From Gammaproteobacteria bacterium (lineage in GTDB: Bacteria; Pseudomonadota; Gammaproteobacteria; JAABTG01), in NCBI GenBank assembly GCA_030066245.1, contig JASJBY010000158.1, positions 1-8,545 on the forward strand: DNA of 8,545 nucleotides, read 5' to 3'. Positions within the stretch are counted from its first letter, which is position 1. Each line of letters starts with the position of its first letter. Below, one piece after another: positions 1 through 5,459 of this stretch. Position numbers and translations under genes: made by a program. The notes under the pieces are model-generated. The model was not told the DNA's origin and did not search any database. It was given only the letters and a program-made list of their open reading frames with translations.

Positions 1-87
1 ACCTACCAACTCGTGCGCTGGCTCGGCGATCTGTCCGACCATGCCGAGATCGTCGGGGCGAAAACCCGCCTCCTGATAGCCAAATGA
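1..87 (+). CDS. DUF47 / PhoU-like phosphate transport accessory protein, C-terminal 28 residues (copy 1, cut by the window edge)
   Basis: The reading frame is open from base 1 and ends in TGA at 85-87. Its 28 residues align without gaps to the end of the complete DUF47 protein encoded at 4732-5412: both have a YQ..RW/QW.GDL.D.AE.VG core and end in RLLIAK or RLLIAR. The family (TIGR00153, DUF47) is an all-helical, PhoU-like protein usually encoded directly before a PiT phosphate permease, and that is the arrangement here: the permease starts 44 bp downstream. By analogy it would act in the cytoplasm and modulate the permease. One difference is visible. The final helix of copy 2 has an acidic residue at D218, within an E-x3-D pattern typical of PhoU-like metal sites, whereas copy 1 has alanine at that position. 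The start and most of the gene lie outside the window. Confidence 0.85.
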   Translation, partial: TYQLVRWLGDLSDHAEIVGAKTRLLIAK

Positions 88-120
88 ACTACCGGCATAC
101 CCTGGAAAAAGGCAGCTGAG

Positions 121-126
121 AGGAGG
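121..126 (+). promoter_or_regulatory. Strong ribosome binding site for PiT copy 1
   Basis: A perfect AGGAGG lies five bases before the ATG at 132. This fixes the permease start and suggests efficient translation within a DUF47-PiT operon transcript. No promoter-like element is evident in the 44-bp gap. Confidence 0.8.
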
Positions 127-131
127 GGGCG

Positions 132-1418
132 ATGGAGATAATTGCGGAATATGGCACGGTTTTCCTGATTCTGGCCATCATCTTTGGCCTCTACATGACC
201 TGGGGAATCGGGGCCAACGACGTGGCCAACGCCATGGGTACCTCCGTCGGTTCAGGCGGCATTACCGTCAAGCAGGCCATCATCATCGCGGCCATCTTCG
301 AATTCGCGGGCGCCTTCATTGCGGGCGGCAATGTGACCAAGACCATCCGCAAAGGCATCATCAACCCGGATCTCATCGTCAACACGCCGGAGCTGTTGGT
401 GTTCGGCATGCTGGCCGCCCTCCTGGCAGCCGCCGTGTGGTTGATGATCGCCTCCTACAACGGCTGGCCGGTTTCCACTACCCATAGCATTGTCGGCGGC
501 CTGGTGGGCTTTGCCGTGGTCGGCATCGCAGTGGACTCGGTCAACTGGGGCAAGATCGGGCAAATCGCTGCAAGCTGGGTCGTCTCGCCGCTGGTCGGCG
601 GATTCCTCGGCTTTCTTTTGATGTTGAGTATTCAGAAGCTGATCCTGCGCACCGAGCAGCCCTTCATGAATGCCAGGAAATGGGGTCCGTTCTACGTGTT
701 TCTCGTAGGCTGGATCGTCAGCCTGGTGACCATGTTCAAGGGGCTTAAGCATCTGAACCTCGACCTATCGCCGCTGGAGAGCCTCATCGCGGCAACGCTC
801 TTCGGTGCGATCATCGCATTCGCCGGCCGGGCAATGATCAACCGGGTGCCACTGGAGCAGAGTGCGGATCGTGACCGCCAGTTCGCCGCGGTGGAACGGG
901 TCTTCGTGCCCATGATGGTGTTCACTGCATGCGCCATGGCTTTCGCCCACGGCTCCAATGACGTGGCCAATGGCATCGGGCCGCTAGCCGCTGTCGTGAG
1001 CCTGGTGAATTCCGGCGGCGAGGTGGCTCAGAAAGCAGAGCTACCCCTCTGGATCCTCGTGGTTGGCGGGGTCGGCATAGTCGTGGGACTGGCCACCCTG
1101 GGGTACCGGGTCATGCAAACCATCGGCACGCGGATTACGGCACTGACGCCCTCACGCGGCTATTGCGCGACCCTGGCCGCCGCCTCCACCGTGGTCCTCG
1201 CCTCCAAGACAGGCCTGCCGGTGTCCACGACCCACATTGCCGTAGGCGCGGTGATGGGGGTCGGTCTGACCCGGGGCGTGGGCGCCCTGGATCTTCGCGT
1301 CATAAGGGACATTGTCATGTCGTGGCTGATCACGCTGCCGGCCGGCGCCGTCATGGCCATGCTGTTCTTTTTTGCCCTCAAGGGCATGTTCGGAACAACC
1401 TGCCCCGCGTGCGGCTAG
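132..1418 (+). CDS. PiT-family inorganic phosphate permease (copy 1)
   Basis: This is a 428-residue polytopic inner-membrane protein of the PiT family. Its characterised members import phosphate, often as a metal-phosphate complex, by H+ or Na+ symport. The family signature appears twice, as expected from its internal duplication: GANDVANA at residues 27-34 and GSNDVANG at 274-281. Each half also carries a PVSTTH motif, preceded by GW at residue 111 and by GL at residue 361. Hydrophobic segments run through both halves, separated by a polar stretch at about residues 235-258 (QSADRDRQF...VERVF). The start follows a perfect AGGAGG. It lies 44 bp after the DUF47 stop, so the two are probably co-transcribed. 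The sequence is about two-thirds identical by eye to the permease at 5460-6740. An oddity is the C-terminal extension TTCPACG, which gives a C424-x-x-C427 pair that copy 2 lacks. The family is certain. The coupling ion and the oxyanion preference cannot be read from sequence. Confidence 0.95.
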   Translation: MEIIAEYGTVFLILAIIFGLYMTWGIGANDVANAMGTSVGSGGITVKQAIIIAAIFEFAGAFIAGGNVTKTIRKGIINPDLIVNTPELLVFGMLAALLAAAVWLMIASYNGWPVSTTHSIVGGLVGFAVVGIAVDSVNWGKIGQIAASWVVSPLVGGFLGFLLMLSIQKLILRTEQPFMNARKWGPFYVFLVGWIVSLVTMFKGLKHLNLDLSPLESLIAATLFGAIIAFAGRAMINRVPLEQSADRDRQFAAVERVFVPMMVFTACAMAFAHGSNDVANGIGPLAAVVSLVNSGGEVAQKAELPLWILVVGGVGIVVGLATLGYRVMQTIGTRITALTPSRGYCATLAAASTVVLASKTGLPVSTTHIAVGAVMGVGLTRGVGALDLRVIRDIVMSWLITLPAGAVMAMLFFFALKGMFGTTCPACG

Positions 1419-1433
1419 CCCGGTACTGGTTAT

Positions 1434-2372
1434 TTATGCTTTCACGGGTGTCACGAAACCCTCCGGCTTGACCGCGAGCACCGAGGTATCGACGCCGCCG
1501 AGCACCTTTTCAGCCGTGTTTCCCACGAAAAAGCCCGGTATGCCGGTTCGCCCCACCGTGCCCATGACGATGAGGGCTACCCGCTTCTTGGTAGCCAACG
1601 CGGGGATCACGTCACCCGCCTTGCCGTTCTCCAGGTGAACCTTCGTCTTGATGAGCTCCGGGACGTGCGCCTCCACCAACGCCTCGAGCCACTTGGTGTG
1701 GGTCTTCTCGGTCTTGCGCGCCATCTTCTTAAGGTCCTTTTTGCTGAGCCCCTCTTCTCTCAGTAGTCCCTTGCCGTAGAGCGTCCAGGCGTGGACGATG
1801 TGAAGGTCACTGTGCTCCATTTGCGCAAGGGAAGCGGCCAGCTCCAGGATCTGTGCATTGAGGCCGTTGCGCTCGTCACCGGGGGGCGCCGGATCCACGG
1901 CCGCGAGGATGCGCTTGAACTTCAGTCTCCACTCCGGCTTGACTATCCACACTGGGCACGGGCAGCTACGCAGCAGATGCATATCCGTCGCCCCCAGTAG
2001 CCGGGTTGCCGGCTTACCTGGGCTTTTCGCCGCCTTCATCACCAGGTCGTGTCCGGTCCGCAGCACTTCCCTGATGATCTCGATGAAATGCGGGCCCACC
2101 AGCACCTCGGTGGAGACCGCTACGCCGTCCTCGCGTGCCGAACCAACCAGCTGCTCGAGCTGTTCCCGCCGCTGATGCACCAGCCTCTCTTCCAGAGCCC
2201 GGGGAGACACGGCCGTGACGAGCATTCTGGCCTCGGGAGGTACCGCATCCACTACGTCGATCACCGTCAGGCGCGCGTCGTTCTCCTGGGCCAGCGCCAC
2301 TGCCCTATCGAGGGCACCCCCTAACTCGACCTGGCTATCTGCTGCAAAAAGAATGCTCTTGAAGCGTTTCAC
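1434..2372 (-). CDS. Tandem-domain universal stress protein (UspE-like)
   Basis: This 312-residue cytoplasmic protein has two Usp domains, at about residues 1-147 and 150-304. Each opens with a core beta-strand (KSILFAAD and KRILAAVD). The length is close to that of E. coli UspE. The second domain keeps the ATP-binding signature G-x2-G-x9-G-(S/T/N) as G271-T-V-G274...G284-N285. In the first domain the matching region (KAAKSPGKPATRLLGATD) lacks the leading glycines and ends in the UspE-type HLLRSCPCPVWIVKP strand, so only domain 2 is predicted to bind nucleotide canonically. The start is GTG at 2372-2370, with a GAGGG ribosome binding site eight bases upstream on the minus strand. Its stop codon lies 15 bp from the stop of PiT copy 1 and the two genes converge. 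Usp proteins respond to starvation and other stress. Placement between two phosphate transport modules suggests, but does not prove, a link to phosphate or energy stress. The assignment to UspE itself is by architecture only. Confidence 0.93.
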   Translation of the reverse strand: MKRFKSILFAADSQVELGGALDRAVALAQENDARLTVIDVVDAVPPEARMLVTAVSPRALEERLVHQRREQLEQLVGSAREDGVAVSTEVLVGPHFIEIIREVLRTGHDLVMKAAKSPGKPATRLLGATDMHLLRSCPCPVWIVKPEWRLKFKRILAAVDPAPPGDERNGLNAQILELAASLAQMEHSDLHIVHAWTLYGKGLLREEGLSKKDLKKMARKTEKTHTKWLEALVEAHVPELIKTKVHLENGKAGDVIPALATKKRVALIVMGTVGRTGIPGFFVGNTAEKVLGGVDTSVLAVKPEGFVTPVKA

Positions 2373-2401
2373 GGGCGATTCCCTCGTCTAAAAAAACGTC
2401 C

Positions 2402-2432
2402 ACTCTGCGTTATTCCTCTTCGGAGTAAGAGT
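2402..2432. promoter_or_regulatory. Imperfect inverted repeat upstream of usp
   Basis: TTATTCC (2410-2416) and GGAGTAA (2422-2428) are complementary except for one G.U-type position, around the five-base loop TCTTC. Outside them ACTCT (2402-2406) and AGAGT (2428-2432) can extend the pairing. The element lies 30-60 bp before the usp GTG. It could be a leader hairpin in the usp transcript or an operator for its promoter. Nothing in the sequence separates these options, and chance is possible. Confidence 0.35.
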
Positions 2433-2450
2433 ACCGGCGGGACCCTGACC

Positions 2451-2521
2451 GGCCTTACACGCACAGCGATGGATCCTTCCCGACCATACTGGTCGAGCGT
2501 CACCGCCCGAGGCGTTACACG
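2451..2521. repeat. Direct repeat GGC[C/G]TTACACG, copies 60 bp apart
   Basis: GGCCTTACACG (2451-2461) recurs as GGCGTTACACG (2511-2521). Ten of eleven bases match and the copies start exactly 60 bp apart. A perfect dyad at 2481-2495 lies midway between them. Paired sites at a whole-number-of-turns spacing around a dyad are compatible with a regulator binding region for the divergent genes. The repeat is short, so this remains a tentative call. Confidence 0.35.
2481..2495. promoter_or_regulatory. Perfect 15-bp dyad (possible operator)
   Basis: CGACCA (2481-2486) and TGGTCG (2490-2495) are exact inverted repeats around TAC. The dyad lies about 110 bp upstream of the usp start and centrally within the spaced direct repeat. 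The size suits a dimeric regulator half-site pair, but no known operator consensus was recognised. Confidence 0.35.
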
Positions 2522-2619
2522 ACTCCAGGTCCCCGGGTTCCACGTGCCAGCATCAGGCCGGCCGGTCAACTCTGCTGAGCGGGCCGACCGACAGAAGTAC
2601 GGTTTAACCAGGATTACGT

Positions 2620-2634
2620 TGGTAGTATTATTGC
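2620..2634 (+). promoter_or_regulatory. Possible sigma-54-type -24/-12 promoter motif
   Basis: TGGTAGTATTATTGC matches the conserved TGG...TTGC ends of the sigma-54 consensus with correct spacing (GG-N10-GC). The middle of the motif matches less well. It sits in the most AT-rich part of the intergenic region and points toward the CYTH-CHAD gene, which would leave a leader of about 350 bases. No activator site was identified. A single match of this kind can occur by chance. Confidence 0.2.
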
Positions 2635-2832
2635 GGTTTTATGATGGATATGCATCGAGGAAAGACCACCTGAACCGCAGCAGCCGTCCCTAAAGTGGAA
2701 AAAAAAGCACGGCGACAGGACGACAGAAGGGAACCTGGGCGGTCGCGGCACAGGTGAAGCTAGTATGACCTGCAGCCACACTACCCTGCCTCTCTTGCCC
2801 TTGCGACCCGGCAACACGAACAGTCGCAGCCG

Positions 2833-2860
2833 CGCCTCGACCGCCGGCGCTCGTCGAGCG
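2833..2860. other. GC-rich hairpin in the CYTH-CHAD upstream region
   Basis: CTCGAC (2836-2841) and GTCGAG (2853-2858) are exact inverted repeats around an 11-base loop. If C2835 is bulged, two further pairs form (2833-2834 with 2859-2860). A smaller perfect stem, GTGCC/GGCAC with a five-base loop, follows at 2943-2957, about 40 bp before the start codon. Neither is followed by a T tract, so they do not look like intrinsic terminators. Confidence 0.35.
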
Positions 2861-2995
2861 TTATGGGGCAACCTGGCTTGCGGAAGTAATGACGAATGCG
2901 CGTTCCCGCGAAGCTTGGAGTCGCCCGTGACCCCATGAGGTTGTGCCCCTTCGGCACCTTGGTCCAACCAGTCACCGCCGCTACGGAAACCTCCG

Positions 2996-4579
2996 ATGAC
3001 AGTCAAACAGCTACATTTCGAAGTCCCACCACGAACGAGCATCGCCGAGTTCAAATCCCAACTGCAGGCTCAGGTTCCGCTGCGCGACGAAGGGGTCAAA
3101 ACCGTCAATCGCGCCTACTACGACACGGTGGACTGGCGGGTCCACGCCGACGGCGGCGTGCTGGAGCTGGACACCTCCGACGACCAGAACCGTCTGGTTT
3201 GGCGCGACCTGGGAACCGCCGATATCCGGGGCTCCCTGGTGCTCAAGGAGCCACCACGTTTCGTCTGGGACTTCCCCTCGGGCTCGGTGCGCGACCGTCT
3301 TGAGCCCGTCCTGGAGATGCGTGCCCTGGTGGCCCAAGCGACGGTTCGTAGTCGGGTCCACTCCCTGCGCTGGCAGAACAAGGAGGGAAAAACCGTCCTC
3401 AAGGCTCATGTGGAGGACAACTGGCTGCTGGACAGCGCTTCGGGCAAAAGCCGCCGGCTGGGAAAGCGGCTGCGCATCGTGCCGATCAAGGGCTATCCAA
3501 AGCCGCTACGACAGATGGTGAAGCTCGTGGACGAGAACCAGCGACTCGCACCTGCGTCGGAAGATCCGCTGGTCCAGGCATTGAGAGTGCTCGGCAAGCA
3601 GCCGTCCGGCTACTCGTCTAAACTCAACATCGCTCTCGAGCCAGAGATGCGGTCCGACGCGGCGACGAAGCGAGTCCTCCTGAGCCTGCTCGACGCCATC
3701 GAGGCCAACGAGGCCGGCACCAAGTCGGACTTGGACTCAGAGTTCCTGCATGACTTCCGTGTCGCAGTGCGGCGCACCCGCTCGGCACTCAGCCAGATCA
3801 AGGGCGTCCTGCCCCAGAGAATTCTGGAACGTTTTCAGCCCGACTTCGGTTGGCTCGGACAGGTGACCGGACCGACCCGGGACATGGACGTCTACCTGCT
3901 CAAGTTTGATGACTACAGGGACAGCCTGCCCGCCAGCACCCAGACGGATCTCGCGCCCCTTCACGACTTTCTCGTGGCGCACCAGCAAACCGAACACAAA
4001 AAACTGGTTCGTGAAATAAACCTGGCGCGCTATCGGAAGCTCGTGAGGGAATGGAGAAAATACCTCGAATCACCCGTGTCCGGCAGAGCGTCGGCGGCAG
4101 TACCCAATGCCGCTCGCCCCATCCAGGACGTGGCAAGCGAACGCATCTGGAAGGTCTACCGGCGGGTCATCAGGGAAGGCCATGCCATAACGCCCAGCTC
4201 CCCGGCCGAGGATTTGCACGAACTTCGCAAGACGTGCAAGAAGCTCCGCTATCTCATGGAGTTTTTCCAGAACCTTTATCCGCCCAAGGACATCAAGGCC
4301 CTCATAAAGGCCTTGAAGGTCCTTCAGGACAATCTCGGGGACTTCCAGGATCTGGAAGTTCAGGCGCTGAACCTTACCCATTTCAGCGAGCAGATGGTGG
4401 ACGAGGGGACTGTGCCGCCCCAGACCCTAATGGCCATGGGCATCCTGGTGGACGGACTGGGCCGGCGCCAGCATCAGGCCAGAGAGGAGTTTGCCGCTCG
4501 CTTCGGCCAGTTTGCTGCCGAGGACATTCGAAGCCAGTTCCAGACTCTGTTTGCGGCACCGACGCGGGCCGCTGCCTGA
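2996..4579 (+). CDS. CYTH-CHAD fusion protein, probable polyphosphate-associated factor
   Basis: This 527-residue protein has an N-terminal CYTH-like region (about residues 1-180) and a C-terminal helical CHAD domain (about 215-515). The CYTH part is recognised by R39-AYYDTVDWRVHADGGVLEL and by the later strands HSLRWQNKEGKTVLKAHVED (from H122). The usual ExExK signature near the N-terminus is reduced to a single E9 in HFEV, so classical metal-dependent triphosphatase activity is doubtful. The CHAD domain has its diagnostic histidine-plus-basic helices: H252-DFRVAVRRTR and H408-ELRKTCKKLR. These fit binding of polyanions, and CHAD proteins are reported at polyphosphate granules. The ATG has only a weak GGA about eight bases upstream. 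It was chosen because the CYTH homology begins right after it. The gene lies just upstream of a DUF47-PiT pair, fitting a role downstream of phosphate uptake. Domain calls are confident. The biochemical role is inferred. Confidence 0.92.
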   Translation: MTVKQLHFEVPPRTSIAEFKSQLQAQVPLRDEGVKTVNRAYYDTVDWRVHADGGVLELDTSDDQNRLVWRDLGTADIRGSLVLKEPPRFVWDFPSGSVRDRLEPVLEMRALVAQATVRSRVHSLRWQNKEGKTVLKAHVEDNWLLDSASGKSRRLGKRLRIVPIKGYPKPLRQMVKLVDENQRLAPASEDPLVQALRVLGKQPSGYSSKLNIALEPEMRSDAATKRVLLSLLDAIEANEAGTKSDLDSEFLHDFRVAVRRTRSALSQIKGVLPQRILERFQPDFGWLGQVTGPTRDMDVYLLKFDDYRDSLPASTQTDLAPLHDFLVAHQQTEHKKLVREINLARYRKLVREWRKYLESPVSGRASAAVPNAARPIQDVASERIWKVYRRVIREGHAITPSSPAEDLHELRKTCKKLRYLMEFFQNLYPPKDIKALIKALKVLQDNLGDFQDLEVQALNLTHFSEQMVDEGTVPPQTLMAMGILVDGLGRRQHQAREEFAARFGQFAAEDIRSQFQTLFAAPTRAAA

Positions 4580-4731
4580 GCGGGAGCCGGCGGCAAGCAT
4601 TCGACGGTACCGCGCCACTCTGGACGCACGGCAAGTCATTGTGACGGCCGGACCCACGCCCGCTGGCGCTGGTGGAACGGGTCCAAGGCCCCATGGTACC
4701 CATCCGACACCATAGGGAGCATCGAGCGACC
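4580..4731 (+). promoter_or_regulatory. Structured intergenic leader before the second DUF47 gene
   Basis: Two consecutive hairpins fill the end of this 152-bp gap. In the first, GGCCGGACCC (4646-4655) pairs with GGGTCC (4679-4684) and, after an AA bulge, GGCC (4687-4690). In the second, CCCATGGT (4690-4697) pairs with ACCAT-A-GGG (4709-4717) around an 11-base loop; the two share C4690. The second stem covers most of AGGGAG (4714-4719), the best Shine-Dalgarno-like sequence before the ATG at 4732, although its 12-base spacing is long. A short GTCA-TTG-TGAC dyad lies at 4635-4645. There is no T tract, so this is more likely a translational or RNA-stability element than an intrinsic terminator. 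Confidence 0.4.
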
Positions 4732-5412
4732 ATGCGACCTACCTCACCCCTGGCCAGAATGTTCGGACCCTCCCCGTTCAAGTCGCTGCAGAAGCATATG
4801 CGGGCGGTATTGGCCTGCGCTCACCAGGTCCCCGATCTTTTCGAAGCCCTGTTCAGGGGCTCCCAGGAGGACGTGGCCGTCCTCAAGGACGCCATATTCG
4901 AGACGGAGCAGCGCGCGGATGAGATAAAGAACGAGCTGCGGAATCACCTGCCCAAGAGCTTTTTCCTGCCCGTGGACCGCCGGGACCTCCTGGACGTCCT
5001 GCAGATGCAGGACTCCATCGCAGACAGCGCCCAGGACATCGCGGGGCTGTTTGTGCAGCGGCCCATGCAGCTGCCCAAATCAATGCACGCACCGTTCCTC
5101 TGCATGGTGCGTCGCTGCATCGACGCCTGTGACCAGGCCGCCAGCATCATCGAGCGGCTGGACGAGTTGAAAGAGACCGGTTTTCGCGGTCGTCAGATGG
5201 TCCAGGTGGAGGAAATGGTCCAGGAGCTCAACAAGATTGAAGACGATACCGACGAGCAGGAGCTGCTCATAACCCGTGCCCTCTTTCAGCACGAAGACGA
5301 CATGAGCCCTGTATCCGTGATGATGTGGTACCAGGTTATTCAGTGGGTAGGCGACCTGGCAGACTACGCCGAGAAAGTTGGAGACAGGCTCAGGCTGTTG
5401 ATTGCGCGTTGA
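4732..5412 (+). CDS. DUF47 / PhoU-like phosphate transport accessory protein (copy 2)
   Basis: This is a 226-residue all-helical cytoplasmic protein of the TIGR00153/DUF47 family, distantly related to PhoU. The N-terminus (TSPLARMFGPSPFKSLQKHM) matches the usual beginning of the family. An upstream in-frame GTG at 4672 would add a 20-residue extension that is not family-like and lacks a ribosome binding site, so the ATG at 4732 is preferred. PhoU-type acidic E/D-x3-D patterns recur along the helices: E59-x3-D63, D94-x3-D98, E170-x3-D174 and E214-x3-D218. These are consistent with multinuclear metal binding and contact with the membrane transporter. The gene precedes the permease at 5460 by 47 bp and is almost certainly co-transcribed with it. 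Its C-terminus matches the fragment at 1-87, showing that the DUF47-PiT pair occurs twice. Such proteins are thought to regulate PiT-type transport. The direction of the effect cannot be read here. Confidence 0.92.
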   Translation: MRPTSPLARMFGPSPFKSLQKHMRAVLACAHQVPDLFEALFRGSQEDVAVLKDAIFETEQRADEIKNELRNHLPKSFFLPVDRRDLLDVLQMQDSIADSAQDIAGLFVQRPMQLPKSMHAPFLCMVRRCIDACDQAASIIERLDELKETGFRGRQMVQVEEMVQELNKIEDDTDEQELLITRALFQHEDDMSPVSVMMWYQVIQWVGDLADYAEKVGDRLRLLIAR

Positions 5413-5445
5413 TGGCGGGTCGTTCCGCCGCTGTGGCTGATTTGT

Positions 5446-5451
5446 AGGAGA
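5446..5451 (+). promoter_or_regulatory. Ribosome binding site for PiT copy 2
   Basis: AGGAGA is centred about ten bases before the ATG at 5460, with an eight-base spacer. It supports this start, which also aligns residue for residue with the start of permease copy 1. Confidence 0.75.
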
Positions 5452-5459
5452 ATCCCGTC

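Larger units (their letters stand above)
2373..2995. other. 623-bp divergent intergenic region between usp (-) and the CYTH-CHAD gene (+)
   Basis: No convincing gene was found here. Reading frames on both strands are short or give low-complexity, Arg/Gly/Pro-rich translations typical of GC-rich shadow frames. The region must hold the promoters for the two diverging genes. Visible elements are an imperfect dyad near the usp start (2402-2432), a GGC[C/G]TTACACG repeat at 2451 and 2511, a perfect 15-bp dyad between them (2481-2495), an AT-rich patch at about 2600-2655 holding a sigma-54-like motif, an A8 run near 2700, and two hairpins nearer the CYTH-CHAD start (2833-2860 and 2943-2957). No PhoB-type box (two CTGTCAT-like repeats) was recognised. 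Confidence 0.6.

Noticed and set aside
252..752. Long minus-strand open frame inside PiT copy 1
   Set aside because: It lies opposite a well-supported permease, and a similar antisense frame (5364-6080) appears opposite copy 2. Both are explained by GC-rich codon bias, and their translations are low-complexity and His/Asp/Gly-rich.
2880..2935. GCGTTCCCGCGAAGC and neighbouring bases, resembling a piece of the dispersed palindromic repeats common in proteobacterial intergenic regions
   Set aside because: Only part of the usual repeat is discernible, the second arm is missing, and no other copy occurs in the window. At best it is a decayed remnant.
2614..3054. 146-codon minus-strand open frame overlapping the CYTH-CHAD start
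   Set aside because: It overlaps the start of a confident gene, has no recognisable domain or good ribosome binding site, and its composition looks non-coding.
4635..4645. GTCA-TTG-TGAC dyad considered as a Pho box or CRP/FNR-type site
   Set aside because: It does not match the spaced CTGTCAT repeats of a Pho box or the full CRP/FNR consensus, and the half-sites are only four bases.
4672..4731. GTG start extending the second DUF47 protein by 20 residues
   Set aside because: The extension is unlike the family N-terminus, has no ribosome binding site, and overlaps the strong hairpins. The ATG at 4732 gives the typical family length.
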